A DNA stretch of 64,000 nucleotides from Prionace glauca (lineage: Eukaryota; Chordata; Chondrichthyes; Carcharhiniformes; Carcharhinidae), in assembly GCA_037974335.1 (NCBI GenBank), contig CM075760.1, forward strand, positions 58,743,812 to 58,807,811, read 5' to 3'. A program made the translations under genes and the position numbers. Below the pieces are notes generated by a model. That model was not told where the DNA came from. It worked only from the letters and a program-made list of their open reading frames with translations, and ran no database searches. This document shows, in pieces, positions 10,301-20,829 of this stretch (within the stretch, counting starts at the first letter, position 1; the number at the start of each line of letters is the position of its first letter).

Positions 10301-10307
10301 TTTTATA
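10301..10307 (-). promoter_or_regulatory. TATA box for the V segment at 9833-10253
   Basis: TATAAAA on the minus strand, about 48 bases upstream of the leader ATG. A CRE core (ACGTCA on the minus strand, 10398-10403) lies about 95 bases further upstream; CRE-type sites occur in some TCR V promoters, but this single match is weak evidence. Confidence 0.5.
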
Positions 10308-10403
10308 TCACAGAGTCAACTTAGACCAGAGACAACTGCAATTATAGGGAAACTGGGGGGCGTTTCTCAGTGCAGTGATTGGCTAGTCTGCCTGAGATGA
10401 CGT

Positions 10404-11135
10404 TAGCTTTTGACCAATCACTGTTAGCTGACGACGAAGTGCAGCTGGTTTTCACCAATCAAATTGTAACCCAAGCTGTGGGCGTCTTCCTCACCCTCTT
10501 GCTCTCTGTCACATTGTCAGTCATCCTGTCTCTTGCTCGGTTAAACTCTCTTTCCTTCGAGTTCAATGTTAGTATATTTCGTTAGGTAAATCTTCATACG
10601 AATTAAAGTGAAAAATGAAGCAGATAATCTGACGTCTGTCTAATGCACAAGTAGTGAGTGCCCAGTGCAAGAGATCATTAATAGATATGCTATTTTAAGT
10701 ACACCGGGAAAAGGTAATCACTCAACTCAGAATTGAGATGCGGTTCGACTTGGAAAACATTGATTTCATTAAGTCAATATTATTAATCCAGGAACTTCAA
10801 CATGAGGCAACCCTGAGTCTGCCTTTGATATTTGATCACTTTTGAAAGTCTGTCACACAGTTGACTGATCTGGAACATTTGAAGTACAGGTTGATGACCT
10901 TGTTCTCCTGAGAGATCTGTGGGTTTGTGTGAACGGGATCGGGGATTGATTGGACTTGATCTGATAGTAACATGAGTAAAAAATCTCAAATTTACCAACA
11001 GTGACAATCCTTAACCTCAGTGAGGCAAAACACTCAGATGAGGCTATATTGTCACGCTCACTATGGGTAAAGATTCTCTGATTTTTAACCCTATGTGTTG
11101 TCCTGACAATGAACCATTGATTATGGACCTGTGCC
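10404..11135. other. intergenic stretch between V segments
   Basis: Open frames here look like noise. No further V landmark or known repeat was found. Confidence 0.35.
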
Positions 11136-11174
11136 AAATTTTGTATGAGGCCCGCGGGAGCCTCATTCACTGTG
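11136..11174 (-). promoter_or_regulatory. RSS of a V pseudogene, weak nonamer
   Basis: On the minus strand: heptamer CACAGTG (11168-11174), a 23-base spacer, nonamer position ACAAAATTT (11136-11144), which departs from ACAAAAACC at three bases. Confidence 0.75.
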
Positions 11175-11472
11175 GATCTCGGTGCACAGTAATACACGGC
11201 GCTGTCTCTCACCTTCAAATCTTTCATGGACAAGGTTGTTTCAAGTTGAGATTGCCACTGAAGTGTTCAAAGCTGGGAACCGTATCGGTAAACCCACAAC
11301 TAACGGCTCTGAGCAGATACTGAGGAGCTCGATGTGGATACTGACGATACCAGAACAGGTAATGTTGTGTACCTGAACTCGGTGCAGAGAACCTGCATCG
11401 TATTGCTGAATCTTCACCCTGTACTGCTTCAACAACTGGTTCTGACTGAGACATTGAGACTCTGTTACTCAT
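11175..11472 (-). pseudogene. TCR V pseudogene, frameshifted, leader missing
   Basis: The minus strand encodes a V domain: SMSQSEPVVEAVQGEDSAI, first Cys in IRCRFSAP, Trp in YLFWYRQYPHRAPQYLL, then SFEHFSGNLNL. The frame changes at about 11242-11250, and LSMKDLKVRDSAVYYCAPR with the second Cys continues in the other frame. No leader exon is found: about 15 bases beyond the 5' end of the V exon the sequence becomes LINE. Two defects (frameshift, lost leader) plus a weak nonamer make it dead. FR2 resembles the intact V at 9833-10253. Confidence 0.85.
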
Positions 11473-11484
11473 CTCATGACCCAG

Positions 11485-12312
11485 AAGTTAAAATTCTAAA
11501 TTGGGGCAAGGCGAATATTGATGGTATCAGGCAGGAACTTTCAAAAGTTAATTGGGGGAGCCCGTGGGAAGGCAAAGGAACGTCTGGGAAGTGGGAGGCT
11601 TTCAAAAGAGTGTTAACCAGCGTTCAGGGTTATCACATAAGAACATAACAACATAAGAAATAGGAGCAGGAGTAGGCCATCTGGCCCTTCGAGCCTGCCC
11701 CGCCATTCAATAAGATCATGGCTGATCTGTCGTGGCTCAGTTCCACTTTCCGGCCCTCTCCCCATATCCCTTAATCCCCCCTCTTATCAAAAACCCATCA
11801 ACCCGTTTCTTAAAAATATTTAGCGAGGCAGCCTCCACCACTTCAACGGGCAGAGAATTCCAGAGATTCACCACCCTCTGAGTGAAGAAGTTCCTCCTCA
11901 ACTCCGTTCTAAACCACTCCCCCTTTATCTTGAGGCTGTGCCCCCTAGTCCTACTGTCTTTTTTGAGCGGGAAGAGTCTCTCCACCTTTTCTACCCTATC
12001 CATCCCATTCATCATCTTATATGTCTCAATGAGATCTCCCCTCATTCTTCTAAACTCTAACGAGTACAAGCCTAGTTTATTCAGCCTCTCCTCATAGCTC
12101 AATCCCCTCAACTCCGGTATCAGCCTAGTAAACCTCCTCTGCATTCCCTCCAAGGCCAAAATATCTTTGCGCAGGTGCGGCGCCCAAAACATTCACATTC
12201 ACATCACTTTCCTCTTAGAGTGAAGGGCAAGGCTGGTAGACGTAGGGAACCGTGGATGACTCGGGATATTGAGGCTCTGGTCAAGAAGAAGAAAGGGGCA
12301 CATGAGTGAGCA
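11485..12312 (+). mobile_element. LINE 5' ORF2 fragment, split by a nested CR1
   Basis: 11485-11636 (AAATTGGGGCAAGGCGAATA, GGAAGTGGGAGGCTTTCAAA) and about 12191-12312 (TTAGAGTGAAGGGCAAGGC, GGGATATTGAGGCTCTGGTC) are consecutive parts of one LINE linker region, homologous to 22965-23190 (NWGRARYSRIRQ ... WVTRDIEDLVRRKR). The minus-strand CR1 at 11637-12190 interrupts it. The LINE abuts the V pseudogene and may have removed its leader. Confidence 0.75.
11637..12190 (-). mobile_element. CR1-clade LINE 3' fragment nested in another LINE
   Basis: The minus strand encodes MFWAPHLRKDILALEGMQRRFTRL onward to the end of the CR1 polymerase with an open frame of about 150 codons. The 3' tail (CATAAGAACATAACAACATAAG on the plus strand) is at the low-coordinate end. 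Very similar to the young copies at 982-2238 and 59-62 kb. A possible short target duplication (TCACAT) flanks it. Confidence 0.88.
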
Positions 12313-12740
12313 TTGCTCCCTTAGACATCTGCAGGATGAAAGATTTTAAATTTTGAAGTTCAAGATTAATTGAAACATCCGGTTGGAAATAACGGCTGTC
12401 CTCTTGTATTCTATAGAATGGGCTGTCAGTCTCACCATTAGAACCTGCAGCAATACAGTAGAGTTGAACATTGCAGACAGCCTGATTGTATGGGCTCTGC
12501 GATCAGCTGCTTCAGTTCAGTGGTTATCATATACGCTAACACACAAAAAGTCCCTGGCTCTAAATTCAGGCAGAAACATCAAATGCTTCTCGCTCAGTTT
12601 GAGGGACGTTTGTAGAATTTAAATTTTTTGCCCAATCTTCGCTAAGTCTGGCAGTTCCCGGGGGTATTTATTTGCTCTGACCTGGGCCCCAAAATTCATT
12701 CATCAAAATCAGAAGTATTGAATCTTCATGGCACGATGAG
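12313..12740. other. no gene recognised
   Basis: No coding signal or known repeat seen. Confidence 0.3.
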
Positions 12741-13100
12741 AAGAAAATGTGAAGCAAGAAAAGGCATAAGTTCGGAGAAACAGAGAGATGTAGAGTGATA
12801 AACATGAGGCAAGGGAATGGTAGAAATGAGGGAGAGACAGCGAGCTAAATAGTGGGACTGACACTGAGATAAATGGGGGAAAGACGGAGGCGGGAAGGAA
12901 AATAGATGAAGATACGATGAAGGAATCGTGAAAGAAAAATTGCATTTATGTGGAGACAATACAGACGGAGACACAAAGAGAGACAAACGAATGGAGAACA
13001 AGAGAAGCAGATAGGCAGTGAGACAAACAAAGGAGTACACTGAGAAAAGCAATAGCTTAAATACAACCAGGAATTACAGAAAGGGAAAGAAAAAAAGCAT
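12740..13100 (+). repeat. purine-rich (GA) low-complexity tract
   Basis: The plus strand is dominated by A and G (GAGAGACAGCGAG, GGGGGAAAGACGGAGGCGGG). The Ser/Leu-rich minus-strand ORFs are a product of this bias. Confidence 0.7.
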
Positions 13101-13369
13101 AATATAGTGGAGTACGTGATAGCGATAGTGTGATTTCCAAGAATATCTTGACACCGTGAGTAACCAAACCAGTAGCACCATCACATTGTTATTCTTCCCG
13201 CAACTACTGCAGTAAATACACAAACATGGTGAGGCAGCGCCATCTTGCGGCGATCTGAGGTAAATGGTGATTTCCTGGAAAATTATCGAATTCTCAAACG
13301 TCAGAGTCGTTGCTGCATGATTATATTACATTATTCTTGTTCATCCTTTTACAATGACAATGCAATTAA

Positions 13370-14150
13370 ATGCAGGCCCCCCTATTTTTGGTGGCCCCCT
13401 TTTGGCTGGCCCCCCTTTTTTGGTGCCCCTCTTTTTAATGGCCCCCCTTTTTTGCTGCCCCCCCTTTTTTTACAGGCCCCCCCTTTTTTGGTGGCCCCCC
13501 TTTTGGCTGCCCCCCCTTTTTTACAGGCCCCCCCTTTTTTTGGTGCCCCCATTTTTAATGGCCCCCCTTTTTTGCTGCCCCCCTTTTTTGGTGGCCCCCC
13601 CTTTTTAATGGCCCCCTCTTTTAATGCTCCCCTTTTTAATGTCCCCCTTTTTTGCTGCCCCCCCATTTTTGCTGACCCCCTTTTTTTACAGGCCCCCCCT
13701 TTTTAATGGCCCTTTTGGCTGGCCCCCCCCTTTTTTTACAGGCCCCCCTTTTTTTGGTGGCCCCCCCTTTTGGCTGGCCCCCCTTTTTTTACAGACCCCC
13801 CCTTTTTAATGGCCCTTTTGGCTGGCCCCCCTTTTTTTACAGGCCCCCCTTTTTTTGGTGGCCCCCCCTTTTGGCTGGCCCCCCCTTTTTTTACAGGCCC
13901 CCCTTTTTTTGGTGGCCCCCCTTTTGGCTGGCCCCCCCTTTTTTGGTGGCCCCCTCTTTTAATGCTCCCCTTTTTAATGGCCCCCCATTTTTGCTGATCC
14001 CCCTTTTTTACAGGCCTCCCCTTTTTTTGCTGGCCCCCCCTTTTTAATGGCCCTTTTGGCTGGCCCCCCTTTTTACGGACCCCCCTTTTTTAATGGCCCC
14101 CTTTACTGGCCCCCCCATTTGAGTGGCCCCCCTTTTTAATGCCCCACCTC
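13370..14150 (+). repeat. C/T-rich satellite with GGCCCCCCTTTTT core
   Basis: Tandem variants of GGCCCCCCTTTTTT joined by short linkers (GGTGG, GGCTGG, TACAG, AATG), with a base spacing of about 17-20. Larger multi-unit blocks repeat, for example the GGTGG-GGCTGG-TACAG series around 13740-13920. Pro/Phe-rich ORFs are artefacts. Runs of C and T of 11-14 bases make this a candidate for non-B DNA and for assembly error. Confidence 0.9.
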
Positions 14151-15115
14151 TCTGGCCCCCTCCCGATCCTCTCTGCCCAATCTTCTCACCCACTGCCACA
14201 TCCATCTGAGCTCCAACTCCCCGGTATCCCTCTGATCCCTCGATCTCTCCTAATTCCCTCAATTTCCCCCCCCCCACATTCCTGTTTCTCCCGTCTGATT
14301 CCCTGTCCCTCTGCCTGATCTCCTTTAATCTGACTCTCAGCAGCACCCCCCCGCCCTTCCCCTCAATCTCTCTCCCGACATCCACCGCCAATCTGACTCT
14401 AATCCCCCTGGATTTCCCAAGCTCCTGCCCCAATTCCTAAGCCCCCCTCCGTCTGCACCCCCCCCAACTCTGACTCATCCCCTTCTGCTAACTCCCCCTC
14501 AGACTCTCTACAGTTTATTCCCCCCCCCCCGTGATTCCTCTAGAATCCCCCTGAATTGACCCCCCCCCACACTTGCGCATCCCTCTGACCCTCCAATCCT
14601 GCTCCCTCTCCAATCCCATCCCCTCCAATCTGTCTGAGTCCCAAACTACATCTTTTAATTGCCCCACTTGTGAGTCACTGCCCCTCCCTGTATCCCTCAA
14701 ACCCTCAGAAATCCCCCTCGAAGCCCCCCTTCCCAAATCCCTCTCAAGTTTCCCCAATTCCATCCCTCAGTCCCTGCTGCTGAATCTCTGAATTCCTTTA
14801 ATTCCCCACCAGAATCCCGGAGTCTCCCCCTACATCCCTCTCCGCTCTCCCCTTTAATCCCTCAATCCCCCCCCCCACCTCCAGCTGAATGTCATCCCTC
14901 CCCACAATCCCTCTAAACCTCCTGCCCACCAAATCCTTCCCTCGTAGCCCCGTACTCCCCCCCTCCTCCCCACTGCCCAAACCCTCTAAATCTCCCTCCA
15001 AATGCCCCTCAGCCCCACACCCTCCCCCCCCACTGCCCAACCCCTCTTCAATCCCCCTCCAAGTCCCCCTCAGCACCGTAACACCCGAACCCCCACCACT
15101 GTTCAAACCCTCTCC
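14151..15115 (+). repeat. pyrimidine-rich low-complexity region
   Basis: TCCCCC-, CCTCTGA- and AATCCC-rich strand, with no fixed unit that I could define. It bridges the C/T satellite and the 30-bp satellite. Predicted ORFs (Ser/Pro/Leu-rich) are composition artefacts. Confidence 0.75.
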
Positions 15116-16150
15116 GACACTAAACACAGATTTTAAACTGTACCCTACACTAAACAGAGGTTTTAAAATGTACCCTACACTAAACACAGATTTTAAACTG
15201 TACCCTACACTAAACACAGATTTTAAACTCTACCCTACACTAAACAGAGGTTTTAAACTGTACCCTACACCAAACAGAGGTTTTAAACTGTACCCTACAC
15301 TAAACAGAGGTTTTAAACTGTACCCTACACTAAACAGAGGTTTTAAACTCTAACGTACACTAAACACAGATTTTAAACAGTACCCTACACTAAACACAGA
15401 TTTTAAACTGTACCCTACACTAAACAGAGGTTTTAAACTGTACCCTACACTAAACACAGATTTTAAACTCTACCCTACACCAAACAGAGGTTTTAAACTC
15501 TACCCTACACTAAACACAGATTTTAAACTGTACCCTACACTAAACAGAGGTTTTAAACTGTACCCTACACTAAACACAGATTTTAAACTTAACCCTACAC
15601 TAAACAGAGGTTTTAAACTGTACCCTACACTAAACACAGATTTTATACTGTACCCTACACTAAAGAGATTTTAAACTGTACCCTACACTAAACAGAGGTT
15701 TTAAACTGTACCCTACACTAAACAGAGGTTTTAAACTGTACCCTACACTAAAGAGGTTTTAAATTGTACCCTACACTAAACACAGATTTTAAACTGTACC
15801 CTACACTGAACACAGATTTTAAACTGTACCCTACACTAAAGAGGTTTTAAATTGTACCCTACACTAAACAGAGGTTTTAAACTGTACCCTACACTAAACA
15901 CAGATTTTAAACTGTACCCTACACTAAACAGATTTTAAACTGTACCCTACACTAAACACAGATTTTAAACCGTACCCTACACTAAACACAGATTTTAAAC
16001 TGTACCCTACACTAAACAGAGATTTTAAACTTACCCTACACTAAATAACGTTTTTAAACTGTACCCTACACTAAACACAGATTTTAAACTGCACCCTCCA
16101 CTAAAGAGAGGTTTTAAACTGTACCCTACACTAAACACAGATTTTAAACA
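15116..16150 (+). repeat. 30-bp satellite, about 34 copies
   Basis: Unit TACCCTACACTAAAC plus a variable five or six bases plus TTTTAAACTG, period 30. Two monomer types occur: CACAGA and CAGAGG forms. They are mixed, with stretches of alternation (about 15420-15640) and runs of one type (about 15240-15350). Shorter monomers with 3-6 base deletions appear after 15660. Because 30 is divisible by 3, an open frame crosses the first units; it is not a gene. Confidence 0.95.
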
Positions 16151-16450
16151 TCTGTCTCAGCACCCAATCCCTCTAAGTTCCCTCTCCTGCCCTCGCCCTG
16201 GTAAATTTCCGCTCCCTCCCTGTGAACAGCCCCTAGACTGACTGAACCCCCCCTTTCTAATTACTGATCCCCCCCTCCCCAATCAATCCTCCACCACTCC
16301 CCCCTATAAACAGCTCCTGGTCCAGTTGGATGTGGAATCTGCCCATTTTAAACATTAACCTTCAAATGACTAATTCCCCTGATACTGAGCAGCCTGTCTT
16401 ATAATATCCTCGCACTCCCCCACCCCCCGCCCCCCCCCCCCCCCCATCCT
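16150..16450 (+). repeat. pyrimidine-rich tract ending in poly-C
   Basis: Continuation of the C/T-rich strand; CCCCCCGCC followed by a C run of about 15 bases near 16430-16446. Confidence 0.6.
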
Positions 16451-16539
16451 GTACATCATTCACCGTATTTTCCCTTTGTTCTTAATAATTTAGCCAGGGG
16501 AGTGGGCGGGGGGAACACCCTCTCAAGATTTTCATGTCA

Positions 16540-16650
16540 CACTGTTTCCCTATTTCAAATTTTTCAATAAGATCATCTCTGATTATTCTAAACTCCAGAG
16601 CGAACAGACTCATCCCACTGAATCTCTCCTCTCAGGAGAAACGCAGAAAT
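16540..16650 (-). mobile_element. CR1-like LINE fragment
   Basis: Plus strand ATAAGATCATCTCTGATTAT, TCTAAACTCCAGAGCGAACA and CTGAATCTCTCCTCTCAGG correspond to the complement of the LIExYK ... SYEERL region of CR1. Old. Confidence 0.5.
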
Positions 16651-16958
16651 CAATCGTCCCACAGCGTCTGTGAAGGGAACAACATCTAAATCTTCCGGCT
16701 GGATGAACTGGCCTCGGAGCTGGAGAAGTCAGAGTTGTCACACTAACGATAAACTCTGAAGAACATACATGTCAGATACACAACATACATGTCAGATACA
16801 CACACAGCACACATGTCAAATCATGTCCCTTTCAAGTTGCGTCTTTCAATTTCTTGTTCTCCACCTCAGGCATTTCTCCATTCATCAAACATCCCCCACC
16901 TCAAACCCCATCCTGCTCCTCAATCCACTGATAATGTTACAATGACCTGGCATCATTT

Positions 16959-17031
16959 GGCTCCGTAGCTCAGTGCTCAGAGTACTGGTCTTATAAACCA
17001 GTGGTCGTGAGTTCAATTCTTTCTAGAGCCT
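16959..17031 (+). tRNA. Thr-derived tRNA gene with UAU anticodon, probably decayed
   Basis: A 73-base tRNA-like sequence. GGCTCCG pairs with the 3' TAGAGCC, with imperfections. The D arm has TAGCTCAG, and the anticodon stem CTGGT/ACCAG is perfect with loop CTTATAA, so the anticodon is TAT. The body closely resembles vertebrate tRNA-Thr (TGT), and a single G-to-A change would turn TGT into TAT. The T stem (GTGAG/CTTTC) pairs poorly and the B box is weak. Most likely a tRNA pseudogene; a recoded functional tRNA is less likely. Confidence 0.6.
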
Positions 17032-17399
17032 CCACGCAATGTTTAGCTAATATGAACTGTAGGGAAAAGCAGTGGGCTTGTATCATAACTGAAATGAGGC
17101 AGTAATAATCCAGATTTTAAGAAAGTTCACTGTTCGAAAAAGTGAGAGGAGGACCAACAGAAGAGAGGGCTTGTATCTCTCTTAACGCCCCAACTTCTAT
17201 GGACCTTCAGAATGTTATAAGTTTCAAGCAAATCGCCGAGTTACGAGGGCCAGCGCATCCTTTGAAATAATTCTCATGGAAATATAAACAACGTTGAGTT
17301 AGGTCCATTATGTGAGATTAAAAGTGATAATTTGTGACACGTGAATGGCAGAGTTCAGGAAATTTCAGCCACTCCCACTCAAAATTGAATTTGCGTTTC

Positions 17400-18290
17400 A
17401 TAACGCCACCGCATGTACAAATACACGTGTTAAATATACATCTCCAATCTCTAGTCACTATCTCCCACGGGAAAGAGAAATAGAATTCCTGTGCAGTGAC
17501 TGCTGATAAAATGGCAAACTGACCAGCCCAGCTCCTGTTGGAAACTTCAATCCCAGACAATTTTGTCCAATATCCACACTTGAGCAAATGGTTCCCAAGT
17601 GCAGGCATCCAGCGACTGAACGCTGACACATGAGACCAGCGCTGTGAGTCGCCAGCAGATGGTGAAACTGGATCACTATAATCACGTTTACAGTGAAAAA
17701 GGTTTTCAGAGTTTTTTTTTAAGGGTAGCAAAAAGTGAATAAAAAGGCGTCTACATATTTTCCAGTAACTTACGGCGTGGAATGGTTATGAATAGAATAC
17801 TTACTTTGTTATTCTTGCTAATAAAGATGTCTGTTTTCGGCTAATCATTCCATTACGTTCTATTTTATCATTTTAAATACTTGTTCAGAATTCATTCAAA
17901 AAATTTATTCATAACTGAAGATAAATCTATTTTTGTCTGAATTTTTTAACAATTATTTCTTTTCAGACCCTTCACAAAAAAGACCAACGTTGTTTACATT
18001 CTGTTCTGTGCATCTTTAATATATGTATTTGCTTATTTCACTTTAACACTCCAGTGCATTTGGGGCACGAACTAACTTTGATCTCTCACACACGCTGCAA
18101 AATCCACCAGGGTAGTGGAATTTAATGCGTATTCAGCTGAGGTTTTTTAAATGAATTGTACCAAGTGCATTGTCAAATACTGCCATTGAGTTTTACTAAA
18201 TGCAATCACTGCCACTCCAACATTCTGTCTCAAGTTGCCATCTAGCACCGACCGTAAATCCATGGAAGTTTAGTGCTAATATTTGAACAA
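17400..18290 (+). repeat. old non-coding duplicate of 27880-28830
   Basis: Collinear short matches to 27880-28830 in the same orientation: ATTATCTCCC-type blocks, a CTCACAGCGC/CTCACAAGCACCAGCGC block, GTTCTGTGCATCTTTAATAT against GTTCTGTGTGTATTTAAAAT, and a shared AGTTTAGTGCTAATATTTG-type end. Both copies lie on the low-coordinate side of a GPR139-like gene. The 137-codon minus-strand ORF here is not supported by the paralogous copy. Confidence 0.5.
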
Positions 18291-18480
18291 AGAACAAAGA
18301 ACAACACAGCATGGGAAACAAGCCCTTCGGCCCAATGAGCCCACGCCGCATTTCAACATTATGAGTGCCCTCCTCTACTCATGACCTTTGTCTACACCTG
18401 TTGGGGAAGATTTGCAACCACCTTTGCCAAATAATCCATTCATCCATGAATCTCTAGTCCAATCTGTTCAATTCACCATT
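18290..18480 (-). mobile_element. SINE 3' end fragment
   Basis: Plus strand AACAAAGAACAACACAGCATG, CAAGCCCTTCGGCCCAATGA and CCCACGCCGC are the complement of the GGGCCGAAG ... TTGTTCTTTGTTC tail shared with 25262-25580 and 43541-43860. 18481-18912 holds nothing recognised. Confidence 0.65.
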
Positions 18481-18912
18481 GCTAAATCCAATAATGAATA
18501 CTGTGCAAAGGGCGCGGGACTGTTTGGGCTGAGGGTCGAGCTGAGCGGGAGGGTGGGGATGTGGTGAGGTGGGGTGGAATTGTGAAGAGAGTTCACAGGG
18601 GTTGAGTTTTGAGATTCATTTCATTGAGGGAGTTGTGTTGCAGCTGAAGTGAAATGCAAACATTCGCTCAAGTTAACAGAATGGTACAAAACTGGAGGTC
18701 AACATGATGTCCAGGCTGGTTCATTAGTATTAGCTGATTTGAATCCGGATTTTTTCTGGGCTCAATTCATTTTTTTTACTTGTTTTTACAATTTCAATAC
18801 ACGTTTTAATCAGAAATGGTGACACAAAGTATGTCTACACTGTGTATGATTCACTGAGATATTGTTTTGTGCAGAACACGAGATAATCACCCTGTTCTAA
18901 CGAAAAATATGT

Positions 18913-20469
18913 TTATTCTGTAAGTAATTTCACAATTGCAGTAAATGGAGATCTGATCACATTCTTTAGATCCTCTCTGAATTGTGTCTGGGTCACTGCG
19001 TAAATGTATGTATTGGTGCAGCAACTCAGGAGTTGGAGCATAAATCCTAATTCCTGCACAAATGCAGGAATATAGAAATGAATTAAATTTAAATTATATA
19101 ATCGTTGACAAAAGGAGTGGATAAGTAACACTGACCATAGTAGGATAAAATTTAATGATAGAGCAAATAATAAGATAATGGATTTTTTTCTCTTCACTGT
19201 CTCTGGGTCCTTTGAACTATCCATACGCTTGTGGCTCTGAAGTCTCCTGCGGAATTTGGTCGACCCTAGAATGTGTTTAATGGTGAAAACATTCAGCAAC
19301 AGAATCAACAAAAAAGGAATGAATGGTGTTAAAATATAATGCAGATTTTCAACTGCTCCCCATGCTTCAGAAGAGAGGACATCAAAGTCTACATAACAAA
19401 AATGGGGAGTATTCTGAATCGCATATCTATCATCACACATGAAATACCAGAAAATGTTCTTTACACTGAATAGCACACTCACAGTTCCGAGAACTACTGT
19501 TGCAGTTTTCTCAGTGCAGTATTTTATTTTCAGCTTCTGACAAGTAATAGCCACAAATCGATCAAAGGTGAAAGAGACAGTGAACCAGACAGAGCAATCA
19601 CTGACTGCATAAAGCAGCACAGCATGGATATTACATATTTTAATATGGTAAATGATTAAAAATTCAAACTTAATGGGAATTTGCCTCAAAATGAGATCGA
19701 TGATAATGACCAGTAGATCCGCTGCTGACATGGAAATGAGGTAACGTATCATACTTTTGGAAAGACCACACTTCCCTCGTGACAGGATAAGAATCGTCAA
19801 TGCATTCACTGTAAGGGAGAGAAACACAATTTACTCGTATTTTAGACTGGGCACAAGAGAAACAATCTCTCAGGATCCTTGGGAACAGCTTAAACATTTT
19901 TATTAAATCCACCCCGGAATAGAGTTCACCTATTGTGCTCGAGACAAAGTTCACAGCAGAAAAACCCCGCAATAATGTAGCAAGAAGCCACATTCACCAG
20001 TTAATAAAATCTCCAATTTGCTGCCTTCTTCAGATTTGTATGTGGGGGACACAATGGTGCCAGTAGGTTTGGAGCAAATGTTTCTGGTCTGGATGACTCT
20101 GCTTTGATTGTGCTGAAGGCTGTGCAGTTGAAGATGTTAAATCAGCTGATTTGGAATTGGCTGTGAATCATAATACTGGAAATCATGTTACATAACGACA
20201 ACCGTAAAGTGGAAAGATTGAAAGTGAATGTCAGGTAGTGTGAGGATAGCTGTGTGGCAAGGAGAAATGTTTCCAGTGCATTCACAGCAACAAACCATGA
20301 AGGTTACACAGAATGATATCAATAACTGGGTAACATGGACAAGGACAATGAACACAGAGAAATATGACTTACCAGTGACACCAACTACGGCAAGGAACGG
20401 GTAGTAAATCCTTTGGATATCGTAAAATACCCAAAGAATACGAAGCTCAAGTGGTATAATCCAGAACAT
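18913..20469 (-). CDS. GPR139-like receptor A, two exons
   Basis: Seven-helix rhodopsin-type receptor of about 330 residues, plasma-membrane, ligand unknown. Exon 1 (20373-20469) encodes MFWIIPLELRILWVFYDIQRI through IYYPFLAVVGV and ends phase 1 at a GTAAGTCAT donor. A 564-base intron ends CCTTACAG; exon 2 (18913-19808) continues TVNALTILILSRGKCGLS. TM2 has SAADLLVIIIDLI; TM3 ends FTFDRFVAITC, so DRF stands where most receptors have DRY; TM6 has ILLFALSLNFILLW; TM7 has SCCTNTYIYAVTQ, with NTYIY where NPxxY is usual. Conserved Cys pair: CNIHAVLLY and HFC before TM5. Closest by eye to GPR139/GPR142. Frame intact. Start choice: first ATG in the open frame; an earlier start is possible. Confidence 0.88.
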
Positions 20470-20548
20470 AGCTCTGAAATTCAATGATCGCTGACTGTAC
20501 TAGAGACCACTCCCAGTTAAACAATATTGCACACACAGTGAAAATTCC

Positions 20549-20556
20549 TATTTATA
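20549..20556 (-). promoter_or_regulatory. TATA box for GPR139-like gene A
   Basis: TATAAATA on the minus strand, about 80 bases upstream of the ATG at 20469. The same octamer lies about 50 bases upstream of gene B, which supports a shared promoter type. Confidence 0.5.
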
Positions 20557-20829
20557 AATCTTCTAATGTCCCCATTGGAACAATTAAACCGTGTGCTGAG
20601 GGACATTAATCACAGTCTCTGAACAAACAAGATGACTTCATCTTTTCTTGCAAATTATACGGTTATTGCCTTTTAATGCATGCTAAAAAATCCGAATGAA
20701 GGCAAACATTTTGGTTCATGCACCTTGACAAAAGAAAGGAACATTGATTAACAATGTGTTGCTGAACTGAAGAGAGTTGAAACCGTTGTGAGTATTGCTG
20801 TCACACATTGTCAGCCTATCCGTTTTCCA

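Noticed and set aside
13245-14047. Long Pro/Phe-rich open frames in several phases
   Set aside because: All frames of a GGCCCCCCTTTTT tandem repeat stay open; no start context, codon bias or conserved residue supports a gene.
14889-15353. 154-codon frame with a decapeptide repeat (TLNTDFKLYP)
   Set aside because: By-product of a 30-bp satellite whose unit length is divisible by three; the array loses frame where monomers shorten.
15116-16150. Possible telomeric array (TACCCTACACTAAAC resembles CCCTAA)
   Set aside because: The period is 30 bases with a fixed non-telomeric unit; the real telomere-like tract is at 29167-29262.
17318-17731. 137-codon minus-strand ORF
   Set aside because: No recognisable domain, and the paralogous stretch at 27.9 kb does not keep the frame.
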